Shown: one piece after another, positions 5,534-12,069 of the stretch
How the letters are laid out: the number at the start of each line of letters is the position of its first letter
How positions within the stretch are numbered: the first letter of the stretch is position 1
NCBI GenBank assembly: GCA_031178025.1
Contig: JAPSJU010000014.1
Coordinates: 1 to 18,717, forward strand
From: Agromyces sp.
Lineage (GTDB): Bacteria > Actinomycetota > Actinomycetes > Actinomycetales > Microbacteriaceae
Direction of reading: 5' to 3'
Length of the DNA stretch: 18,717 nt
The notes under the pieces: model-generated
The model's database searches: none
The model's input: the letters and a program-made list of their open reading frames with translations, nothing else
Told to the model about the DNA's origin: nothing
Made by a program: the position numbers and the translations under genes

Positions 5534-6333
5534 ACGCACCTGCCGAGCCCGTCGAGATCCGAGCGGGCGTCGAACTGCCTGCGGTGCGCGAGGAGATCGA
5601 GCTGCACACCGGAGACGGTCTGCGCCTCGTCGGGGAACTGGCGACGCCCGTCGGTCGGCCGCCGGTGGCGACGCTGGTCACGTTGCATCCGCTTCCGACG
5701 GCGGGCGGGTTCATGGACTCCCACATCCTGCGGAAGGCCGCCGCGCGGCTCCCGGCGCTCGCGGACCTCGCCGTGCTGCGCTTCAATACCCGCGGCACGA
5801 GCTCGCCGCGCGGGACGAGCCAGGGCAGCTTCGGGGAGGGCGTCGCCGAGCGAGCGGATGTCGCGGCGGCGATGGCGTTCGTCGCCGAGCGGCGCCTGCC
5901 GGATCCCTGGCTGGTCGGCTGGTCGTTCGGCACCGAGCTCGCGCTGAAGTACGGCCTCGACCACGGCATCGCGGGCGCTGTGCTGCTCTCGCCTCCGCTG
6001 CATCGGACGAGCGATGCCGAGCTGCGCCGCTGGAACGACTTCCCGCGACCGCTCGTCGCCCTCATTCCCGAGCATGACGACTTCCTGAAGCCCGCCGAGG
6101 CGGCCGAGCGGTTCGCCGTGCTGCCGCGCCTGCGCCGCGTCGACGTGGCTGGAGGCCGCCACCTGTGGGTGGGGGAGTCGCAGACCAGGCGTGTGCTCGA
6201 GGAGATCGTCGGGGCGGTGAACCCGGCGGCACTGCCCCTGCCGACGACCTGGCCGCCCTCGACCGCGCCCGACGGCGATGCGGCCGCCGGCCGCACCGCC
6301 CAGGGGGTCAGCGCTCGTTCTGACGGGGAATGA
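5530..6333 (+). CDS. Alpha/beta hydrolase
   Basis: This is a 267-residue cytosolic alpha/beta-hydrolase-fold enzyme. The nucleophile elbow is GWSFGTELA with S132. The acid is in PEHDDFLKP (D183 or D184), and the histidine is H211 in GGRHLWVGE. An oxyanion-type LHPLPTAGGFMDSH motif lies at about 52-65, and RFNTRGTSSPRG at 84-95 matches the RFNFRGVGxSxG of this family. Substrate and reaction cannot be told from sequence; esterase or peptidase-like activity is possible. The GTG start overlaps the upstream stop as GTGA, without its own Shine-Dalgarno, which argues for coupling to the small CPGC protein. The last 26 bp overlap the 3' end of the convergent permease gene. The tail (about 235-267) is Pro/Ala-rich and probably not part of the fold. 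Confidence 0.9.
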   Translation: MNAPAEPVEIRAGVELPAVREEIELHTGDGLRLVGELATPVGRPPVATLVTLHPLPTAGGFMDSHILRKAAARLPALADLAVLRFNTRGTSSPRGTSQGSFGEGVAERADVAAAMAFVAERRLPDPWLVGWSFGTELALKYGLDHGIAGAVLLSPPLHRTSDAELRRWNDFPRPLVALIPEHDDFLKPAEAAERFAVLPRLRRVDVAGGRHLWVGESQTRRVLEEIVGAVNPAALPLPTTWPPSTAPDGDAAAGRTAQGVSARSDGE

Positions 6334-7372
6334 GCACCTGCTTGATGATGAGCAGGGATGCCGCGGCCACCGGGATGGCGATCAGGGCGCCGAGGATGCC
6401 GAGCAGCGAACCGCCTGCGAGCGCCGCGACGACGACGAGCGCTCCGGGCACCTTCACCGCACGATTCATGATGCGGGGGCTCAGCAGGTATGCCTCGACC
6501 TGCATGTAGATGAGGTAGTAGATCGCCGCCACGAGGGCGGTGAGCGGGGAACCGAGCACGGGGATGAGGCAGACCAGCACGATGATCACCGAGCCGGTGA
6601 GGGTGCCGACGAGCGGAACGAGCGAGAGCAGGAAGGCGAGGAAGGCCAGCACCGCGGGGAACGGTGCCCGGATGATGGACAGGAAGATGAAGCTCGCGAC
6701 GCCGTTCACCGCGGCGAGTGAGGCCTGCCCGAGCACGTAACGCCCGACGGATTGGGTGATCTGCTCGGTGAGGTCGGCGAACCGCTCGCGCTTGGAGGCG
6801 GGGACGAGCTGGTAGGTCGCGCGCTTCATCGTGGTGAGCGACGCGGCGAAGTAGAGCGTCAGGATGAAGACGATGACGACCGCGAACAGCCCGGTGCCGA
6901 TCGCGATGGCGACCTGCAGCACGCCACCCGCGAGCTCGCTCAACTTGTCGGGATTCGTGAAGAAGTCGGTGAGACCTGTCGTCACCTGATCCCGGATCTC
7001 CTGCACGGGGATCTGCGGGAGCTGGTCCTCGAGCGCCTCGATCCACTCCTGCGAGCTCACCCGCTCGACGATGAGCGGGATCTCGTCGACGAGCTGGCTC
7101 ACCTGGTCGACGATGATCGGCACGACCGCGAGCACGAGGGCCGCAACGAGCAACCCCACGCCGGTCATGACGATGACGATGGCGACCCAGCGCCGAAGTC
7201 CCCGGCGCTCGAGCCAGCTGATCGCCGGGTCGAGGCCGAGAGCCAGGAAGAGGGCCGCGCCGATGTAGGCGATGATCGTCGAGAGGCTCGCGATCGAGGT
7301 GAGGATGAACAGGCCGACGCCGACCCCGAGCGTTCCGAGCAATCCCAGCCGGAACGCGTTCTGGATCTTCAT
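6308..7372 (-). CDS. AI-2E family transporter (UPF0118/PerM type)
   Basis: This is a 354-residue polytopic inner-membrane protein. Hydrophobic segments fall at about 8-30, 32-50, 62-86, 148-176, 218-236, 238-258, 262-288 and 308-345, the usual pattern of the family. A soluble stretch of about 60 residues (88-147, EIPLIVERVSSQEWIEALED) lies between the third and fourth. The C-terminal family motif is present: YYLIYMQVEAYLLSPRIMNR, then GGSLLGILGALIAIPVAAA. The family was named for E. coli TqsA (autoinducer-2 export), but members include Na+/H+ antiporters and many of unknown substrate, so the name does not prove a quorum-sensing role. The ATG lies 21 nt after the stop of the coiled-coil gene, so the two probably form an operon. 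No strong Shine-Dalgarno is seen. Confidence 0.93.
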   Translation of the reverse strand: MKIQNAFRLGLLGTLGVGVGLFILTSIASLSTIIAYIGAALFLALGLDPAISWLERRGLRRWVAIVIVMTGVGLLVAALVLAVVPIIVDQVSQLVDEIPLIVERVSSQEWIEALEDQLPQIPVQEIRDQVTTGLTDFFTNPDKLSELAGGVLQVAIAIGTGLFAVVIVFILTLYFAASLTTMKRATYQLVPASKRERFADLTEQITQSVGRYVLGQASLAAVNGVASFIFLSIIRAPFPAVLAFLAFLLSLVPLVGTLTGSVIIVLVCLIPVLGSPLTALVAAIYYLIYMQVEAYLLSPRIMNRAVKVPGALVVVAALAGGSLLGILGALIAIPVAAASLLIIKQVLIPRQNER

Positions 7373-7393
7373 CGGCCGGCGCGTTCCCGCCGG

Positions 7394-9010
7394 TTAGCGG
7401 CGGCTCTCCGCGGCCACCTGCTCCGCCTGGGTGAGCACTCCACGCAGGCTCTCGAAGTACCCGGCCACCGCGTCGCGCTCGATCTTGATCTGCGACAGGC
7501 GGTCCTCGGCGTCGGCGACGAGCGCACGGGTGCGCTCCTCGGCGTCGGCGATGAGCTTGCGAGCCTGGTCGTGGGCGGCGGCGATGCGCTGGCGCGCCTC
7601 CTCGTCGGCCCGGTCGCGGGTCGCGGTGATCTCGCTGCGCGCCTCCGTCTCGAGGCGCTCGGTCTCGAGACGGCTGGCGGCGGTGCGCGCCACGGCCTCG
7701 GCGAGTTCGGCGTTGGCATCGTCGAGGAACTTCTGCGTCTGTGCGACCGCCTCCTGGTGCGCGGTGAGCAGTTCCTGTTCGGCCTCGTCGCGCTTCGACG
7801 CCAGCTCCGCTTCGAGGTCGAGGCGCGCCTTCTCGATCTCCCGTCGCATGCGGTTGACCTCGTGCGTGGTCTTCTTCCGCATGGCGGTCAGCTGGTTGTC
7901 GAGGTCGATCCGGGCCTGCTCGGACTCGGCGTCGAAGTCGGCGCGGGCCTGCTCCTGCTCGAGCGTGAGGTCGGCACGCATCTGGTCGAGGTCGGCCGCG
8001 TGCTTGGCACGGATCCGCTCGAGCTCGTGCTGCAGCTTGAGGCGCGCGGCTTCGGCCTCCCGCTCGAGGTCGACCTTCGTCTGCTCCTTCTCGCGAGCGA
8101 GCTCGGCCCGGCCCGCCTCGAGCTCCCGCTCGAGGTCGGCGCGAGCCTGCTCGAGTTCATGGGCGAGGGCGGTACGTCGCTCGGTGACCTCGGCCTCGAT
8201 GGCCGCACGTGCTTCGGCGGACTCCCGCTCGAGGTCGAGGCGAGCCTGCTCGGTCTCGGCGGCGAGGTCGATCCGGGTCTGCTCCGTCTCCTTGGCGAGA
8301 TCGGCGCGAGCGCGGTCGAGCTCGATCGCCACCTCCGCGCGCGTCTGCTCGGTCTCCTGGGCGAGCCCGGCGGCGGTGGCGCGGGCCTCCGCCGCCTCCG
8401 CGTTCGCGGCGACGAGGATCTCCGAGGCCCTGCGCTCGGCCGCGGCGAGCACGGCCGCCGACTCCCGCTTGGCGCTCGAGTGGAGCTCGGTCGTCTCGGT
8501 GGCCACCGCGGCCCTCGCGGCGGCGGCATCGCGGGCCACCTCCTGCCGGAGGTGCTCGCTCGTCTCGTGGGCGCGGGAGACCATGTCGTCGGCCTCGGCG
8601 CGGGCGTTCTCGAGCAGACGGTTCGCCTGCGCCCGGGCCTCGGACAGCGTGCGCTCCGCGAGTTCGTGCGCGTCGGAGCGCAGGAGGTGCGCTTCGTCCT
8701 CAGCCGACCTGCGCAGCTTCTCGGCGTCGATGTCGGCCTGCGCGATGAGCCGCGTGGACTGCTCCTCGGCGACGCGAAGGGTGTTCTCGAGCTTCGTGCC
8801 GAGGCCGGAGAAGGTGGGGCTGCCCACCTCTTCGAGTTCCGCCGTGAGTTCCTCGATGCGCGCGTGGAGACGCTTGTTCTCCTTGGCCTGTTCTGCGAGC
8901 TGGTTGTTCGCGTTGATGATCTCGCGGCGCAGCCCGTTGAGGCTCTTCTCGACTTCGTCCTTGTCGTATCCGCGGAACACCTGCGTGAACTCGGTCTCTT
9001 CGACGGCCAT
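7394..9010 (-). CDS. DivIVA-like hendecad coiled-coil protein
   Basis: This is a 538-residue, highly charged cytosolic protein. Residues 1-30 (MAVEETEFTQVFRGYDKDEV, then EKSLNGLRREI) form a DivIVA-type N-terminal box, followed by a first coiled coil (to about 60) and a short break (EVGSPTFSGLG, 61-71). Residues 87-394 then form 28 consecutive 11-residue units with no visible phase break; the best-conserved stretch is 219-394 (for example ETEQTRIDLAA, ETEQARLDLER, ELEQARADLER). More hendecads occur at 467-510. Long hendecad coiled coils with a polar role are known for Streptomyces Scy and FilP and for DivIVA/Wag31, which organise tip growth. The ATG at 9010 is chosen over an in-frame ATG at 9100 because GGAGGAAGA precedes it and the DivIVA box starts right after it. 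A scaffold at the pole or septum is inference. Confidence 0.92.
   Translation of the reverse strand: MAVEETEFTQVFRGYDKDEVEKSLNGLRREIINANNQLAEQAKENKRLHARIEELTAELEEVGSPTFSGLGTKLENTLRVAEEQSTRLIAQADIDAEKLRRSAEDEAHLLRSDAHELAERTLSEARAQANRLLENARAEADDMVSRAHETSEHLRQEVARDAAAARAAVATETTELHSSAKRESAAVLAAAERRASEILVAANAEAAEARATAAGLAQETEQTRAEVAIELDRARADLAKETEQTRIDLAAETEQARLDLERESAEARAAIEAEVTERRTALAHELEQARADLERELEAGRAELAREKEQTKVDLEREAEAARLKLQHELERIRAKHAADLDQMRADLTLEQEQARADFDAESEQARIDLDNQLTAMRKKTTHEVNRMRREIEKARLDLEAELASKRDEAEQELLTAHQEAVAQTQKFLDDANAELAEAVARTAASRLETERLETEARSEITATRDRADEEARQRIAAAHDQARKLIADAEERTRALVADAEDRLSQIKIERDAVAGYFESLRGVLTQAEQVAAESRR
7829..8752 (-). repeat. 33-bp (11-residue) periodic coding repeat
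   Basis: The region encodes 28 successive hendecads (residues 87-394 of the coiled-coil protein). At DNA level, 33-bp units such as the one encoding ETEQARLDLER recur with diverged codons. The 16 units at 7829-8356 are the most alike. It is protein-level periodicity rather than a young DNA repeat. Confidence 0.8.
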
Positions 9011-9012
9011 TC

Positions 9013-9019
9013 TTCCTCC
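9013..9019 (-). promoter_or_regulatory. Ribosome binding site of the coiled-coil gene
   Basis: On the minus strand GGAGGAA lies just upstream of the ATG at 9010 and decides that start against the in-frame ATG at 9100. Confidence 0.75.
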
Positions 9020-9061
9020 GGGCTCAGTCCCGCGTTGTGCGGCTCGTGCGGGGATGAGTCG

Positions 9062-9067
9062 ATTGTA
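9062..9067 (-). promoter_or_regulatory. Candidate -10 box (TACAAT) for the coiled-coil operon
   Basis: Minus-strand TACAAT matches five of six consensus bases. It would start transcription near 9055, giving a leader of about 45 nt that includes the Shine-Dalgarno. No clear -35. It also implies that the in-frame ATG at 9100 is not transcribed from this promoter. Confidence 0.45.
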
Positions 9068-9134
9068 CGGGCAGCGAGCTTCCGCCGTACGCCCGTCCAC
9101 AGCCGCCCGTTAGGAGACTCCCAGACACCGCCGG

Positions 9135-9140
9135 TAGTGT
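9135..9140 (+). promoter_or_regulatory. Possible -10 box (TAGTGT) for the membrane-protein operon
   Basis: TAGTGT lies 49 bp before the GTG at 9190, in the 179-bp divergent gap. No -35 was recognised. The Shine-Dalgarno would lie within the resulting leader. Confidence 0.25.
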
Positions 9141-9176
9141 GGAATGTCCGTGTTCGACGCCGCCCCCTGCGGCACC

Positions 9177-9181
9177 GGAGG
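9177..9181 (+). promoter_or_regulatory. Ribosome binding site deciding the GTG 9190 start
   Basis: GGAGG lies 8 nt before the GTG at 9190, immediately ahead of a typical first membrane segment. The in-frame ATG at 9139 has no such signal. Confidence 0.75.
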
Positions 9182-9189
9182 TTCCTTTC

Positions 9190-11115
9190 GTGCGATTCGC
9201 CCTCGCAATCGTGGCATTCATCGCCGCGGCCGTGATGATCGGGTTCGGCATCGCCCAGCGCACGGTCTACCTCGAACCCGACCGCGTCACGATGTCGGCC
9301 GAGCTGGATGGCGATGCGGCATACGCCGTCATCGCACCCGATGCCCTCGGCGCACATCCGGGCAAGCAGACGCTGACCGTCTCCGGCTCGGACGCGATCT
9401 TCGTCTCATACGGCCGCACGTCCGACGTGGCGGCCTGGCTCGGCGACTCCTCGTATGTCGCCGTGCACTACGACGCCGAAACGGCCGAGTTCACGAGCGA
9501 GGTCGTGCGCGCGACCGAGGAGGGCGAGACTCCGGTCGAGGGCGCTGACGGCACCGACGGCACGCCGAGCCCCACGCCGGCCACCCAGACGCCCGCACCC
9601 GAGGCGCCGGCTGCAGACGGCGACGCCGCTGCGCCGGCGACCGAGCCCGCCGCTTCCCCCGCCGGCTCCGACCTCTGGCTCGACGAGTTCACCGGCGAGG
9701 GGCGCCTCACGACGACCATCGACGTGCCCGATGGGATCTCCGTTCTCCTCGCGAGCGACGGCACCGGGCCGGCGCCGAGCGACGTCGAGATCTCCTGGCC
9801 GCTCGACAACTCCACGCCGTTGGCCGGCCCGCTGATCGCCGGCGGCGGTCTCGTCTTCCTCATCGGCCTGATCCTGCTCGTGTCCGGCTTCATCCACCAT
9901 CGTCGCTCCCGCGGGCCGCGTCGCAACCTGCCGAAGGGCTCGCGCAGCAGGCTGCCGAGCGCCCCGAAGCCGCGTCGCCTCCGTGGCGGTCCCGTCGGCG
10001 GCGGTCGCCGGGCGATCGGGCGGTCCAAGCGCGTGGTCCTCGTCCCCCTGATCGTCATCCCGGCGATGGGCCTGAGCGCCTGTTCTGCCGACTACTGGCC
10101 GCGCCTGGACCAGGTCGCTCCCTCGACGAGCGCCCCGGCCACCGAGACGCCGACGGCCACCGACGGATCCACCGGCGAACCCGCCGAGCCCGAGGCGGCG
10201 ATGGAGCCGGCCGTCACGGTGCCGCAGATGGAGCGCATCATGCGCAGGATCGCGGTGTTCACGACCGAGACCGACGAGGCGCGCGACGCAACGGCGGTCA
10301 CGCAGCGGTTCGATGGTCCTGCCCTCGACGAGCGGCTGGCGAACTACGCCGTGCGGGGCGCCCTGCCCGACCAGCCCGCGCCGACCCCGATTCCTGCGTC
10401 GCCGCTCACGCTCACCCTCCCGCAGCAGGTCGACGGCTGGCCGGCCGGCGGTCGCACGGTCCTGACGATCGCCAAGAACTCCGACGACCCGACCGTGGCG
10501 CCGACGGCGCTCGTGCTCCGTCAGGCGACGCCTCGCGAGAACTACAAGATCGTCTACGCGATGTCGCTGGCGCCCGACGCCGATGTGCCCGAGGTGGCTC
10601 CCGCGTCGATCGGCGCGCCGCTCATCTCACCCGAGTTCAAGGGCCTCGTGATGCCTCCCGGCCAGGTCGCCGCCGCCTACGCCGACGTGCTGCTCACCGG
10701 CGACGCATCCACGTACGCCACCCTCTTCGATCCCGAGGGAGACGTGTTGCGCGAGCAGCTCGGGGTCACCGGCCAGCAGGCCAGCGCCGACGCCCTGCCG
10801 CCGACGGCGGACATCGCCTTCTCGAACGTGGTGGGCGACGGTCCCACGGTCGCGCTCGCCACGAACGACTCCGGCGCGCTCGTCACGGTCTCGATCGAGC
10901 AGACCGAGAAGGTCACTCCGAACGACGGTGGTACCGTCGGATTCGAGCCGGGCCCCGCGGCCTCGCTCTCCGGCTTCGCCGACAAGAGCGCGAAGGGCGT
11001 GCAACGCGTCATCGGCGTGCAGATGATCTTCTACGTGCCCAGCGTGGGCTCGGAGGAACAGATCCGGCTCCTCGGCTGGTCCGAGAGCCTCATCGGAGCA
11101 TCGGAGGTACCGTGA
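9190..11115 (+). CDS. Membrane protein of unknown function with an internal lipobox
   Basis: This is a 641-residue protein whose family I do not recognise. In order: membrane segment 1 at about 3-22 (FALAIVAFIAAAVMIGFGIA); a probably extracytoplasmic domain 25-112; a Pro/Thr/Ala-rich linker 113-160; a second small domain 161-208 (DLWLDEFTGEGRLTTTIDVP); membrane segment 2 at about 211-236; a very basic cytoplasmic stretch 237-281; a hydrophobic stretch 282-294; and the lipobox-like LSAC at 295-298. After C298 come a low-complexity linker and a C-terminal domain of about 300 residues (MERIMRRIAVFTTETDEA onward). The basic-hydrophobic-LSAC-linker series is exactly a lipoprotein signal, but inside the protein. 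GTG 9190 is chosen for its GGAGG. The stop overlaps the thioredoxin/TPR gene (GTGA), so they are cotranslated. No enzyme motif was recognised. Confidence 0.85.
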   Translation: MRFALAIVAFIAAAVMIGFGIAQRTVYLEPDRVTMSAELDGDAAYAVIAPDALGAHPGKQTLTVSGSDAIFVSYGRTSDVAAWLGDSSYVAVHYDAETAEFTSEVVRATEEGETPVEGADGTDGTPSPTPATQTPAPEAPAADGDAAAPATEPAASPAGSDLWLDEFTGEGRLTTTIDVPDGISVLLASDGTGPAPSDVEISWPLDNSTPLAGPLIAGGGLVFLIGLILLVSGFIHHRRSRGPRRNLPKGSRSRLPSAPKPRRLRGGPVGGGRRAIGRSKRVVLVPLIVIPAMGLSACSADYWPRLDQVAPSTSAPATETPTATDGSTGEPAEPEAAMEPAVTVPQMERIMRRIAVFTTETDEARDATAVTQRFDGPALDERLANYAVRGALPDQPAPTPIPASPLTLTLPQQVDGWPAGGRTVLTIAKNSDDPTVAPTALVLRQATPRENYKIVYAMSLAPDADVPEVAPASIGAPLISPEFKGLVMPPGQVAAAYADVLLTGDASTYATLFDPEGDVLREQLGVTGQQASADALPPTADIAFSNVVGDGPTVALATNDSGALVTVSIEQTEKVTPNDGGTVGFEPGPAASLSGFADKSAKGVQRVIGVQMIFYVPSVGSEEQIRLLGWSESLIGASEVP

Positions 11116-12041
11116 CCGACCCCACCCCGCCGAGCGGATTGCGTGGCGCCGTCGACCTGTCGGCGCTCGTCAACCGTCCGCAGCAGCAGCAGGAGGGCGC
11201 GCGCGCCGACAGCGGCGACGCCGTCGTCTTCGAGACGGATGACGCGGCGTTCGGCTCCGCGCTCGAGCTCTCGCGAACGGTTCCCGTCGTGGTCGTCCTC
11301 GCTGCCTCGTGGAGCGAGCAGTCCACCTCGCTCGTGGAGACCCTCGAGCGGCTCGTGCGCGCTCGATCGGGACGGATCGTCCTCGCGGTCGCCGACGCCG
11401 ACCGCAGCCCGCAGCTCGTGCAGGCATTCCAAGCGCAGGCGATCCCCACGGTCGTGGCCGTCGTCGCGGGCCAGCCCGTTCCGCTCTTCGCCGGCGTGCA
11501 GCCCGACGACGTGATCGACCAGGTCCTCGACCAGCTCCTCGCACTCGGCGCCCAGCACGGTGTCGCCGGCACCGTCGGTGGAGATGCCGCGCCCGAGGGT
11601 GAGGCCGGCGAACCCGCCGAGGCGCCATTGCCGCCGCTGCACCAGGAGGCGTACGACGCGATCGAGCGCGGCGACTTCGCGGCGGCCGCGTCGGCGTATC
11701 GCACCGCCATCGCACAGGACCCCCGTGATGCGCTCGCCGTGGCCGGCCTCGCCCAGGCCAACCTGCTCGCACGGCTGCAGGGCAAGACGCTCGACACCAT
11801 CCGCAACGCCGCGGCCGCCGCGCCCGAGGATCTGCAGGCGCAGCTCGACGTCGCCGATCTCGATCTCTCGGGCGGTCACGTCGACGACGCCTTCGACCGC
11901 CTGCTGACCCTCTTCCCGAAACTCGACGCCGACGGCAGGAAGCTCGTGCGCGAGCGGCTCGTCGAGCTCTTCGAAGTGGTCGGCACCGAGGATCCCCGTG
12001 TGATCGCCGCCCGGCGGCGGCTCACGAACCTCCTCTACTGA
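11112..12041 (+). CDS. Cysteine-less thioredoxin-fold/TPR protein (CnoX/YbbN type co-chaperone)
   Basis: This is a 309-residue cytosolic protein. Residues 37-145 match a thioredoxin fold: the strand-loop VVVVLAASWSEQSTSL carries W67-S68-E69-Q70-S71 where thioredoxins have WCxxC, and the conserved cis-proline is in QAIPTVVAVVAGQPV (P112). An acidic low-complexity linker (146-172) leads to a helical TPR-like region from 173 (HQEAYDAIERGDFAAAASAY, AIAQDPRDALAVAGLA) to 309. This architecture is that of YbbN/CnoX, which in E. coli holds unfolding proteins for GroEL/DnaK under chlorine stress. With no active-site cysteine the protein cannot be a disulfide reductase; it has no cysteine at all in the read translation. 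The GTG overlaps the stop of the upstream membrane-protein gene as GTGA, a pairing that may matter. The next gene, glgB, converges from the other strand 28 bp away. Confidence 0.9.
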   Translation: MTDPTPPSGLRGAVDLSALVNRPQQQQEGARADSGDAVVFETDDAAFGSALELSRTVPVVVVLAASWSEQSTSLVETLERLVRARSGRIVLAVADADRSPQLVQAFQAQAIPTVVAVVAGQPVPLFAGVQPDDVIDQVLDQLLALGAQHGVAGTVGGDAAPEGEAGEPAEAPLPPLHQEAYDAIERGDFAAAASAYRTAIAQDPRDALAVAGLAQANLLARLQGKTLDTIRNAAAAAPEDLQAQLDVADLDLSGGHVDDAFDRLLTLFPKLDADGRKLVRERLVELFEVVGTEDPRVIAARRRLTNLLY

Positions 12042-12069
12042 CGAGGCGCGATCGCGCGTGCCCGGGCGC

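Noticed and set aside
4365..7046. Minus-strand open frame of 893 codons
   Set aside because: It lies antisense to the transglycosylase-like, zinc-protein and hydrolase genes and overlaps the permease gene in another frame. Its product is Arg/Pro/Ala-rich without motifs. Long spurious frames are expected in GC-rich DNA with biased third positions.
7829..8752. Regular 33-bp repeats considered as a CRISPR array
   Set aside because: The units are contiguous, diverged and in frame within a coiled-coil gene; there are no conserved repeats separated by unique spacers and no cas genes.
9011..9100. In-frame upstream ATG at 9100 (minus) as start of the coiled-coil gene
   Set aside because: It would precede the TACAAT -10 box and add 30 residues not like a DivIVA N-terminus; ATG 9010 has GGAGGAA immediately upstream.
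9139..9189. In-frame upstream ATG (9139-9141) as start of the membrane-protein gene
   Set aside because: It overlaps the possible -10 box, has no ribosome binding site, and adds a proline-rich stretch before the first membrane helix; GTG 9190 has GGAGG at 8 nt.
6752..9235. Plus-strand open frame of 827 codons
   Set aside because: It is the antisense shadow of the permease and the hendecad coiled-coil gene. Its Leu/Arg/Gly periodicity simply mirrors the 33-bp coding repeat.
12046..12057. 12-bp perfect palindrome between the TPR gene and glgB, considered as a terminator
   Set aside because: It has no loop and no T-run, and GCGCGATCGCGC-type palindromes are common by chance in this composition. 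No convincing bidirectional terminator was found in this 28-bp gap.
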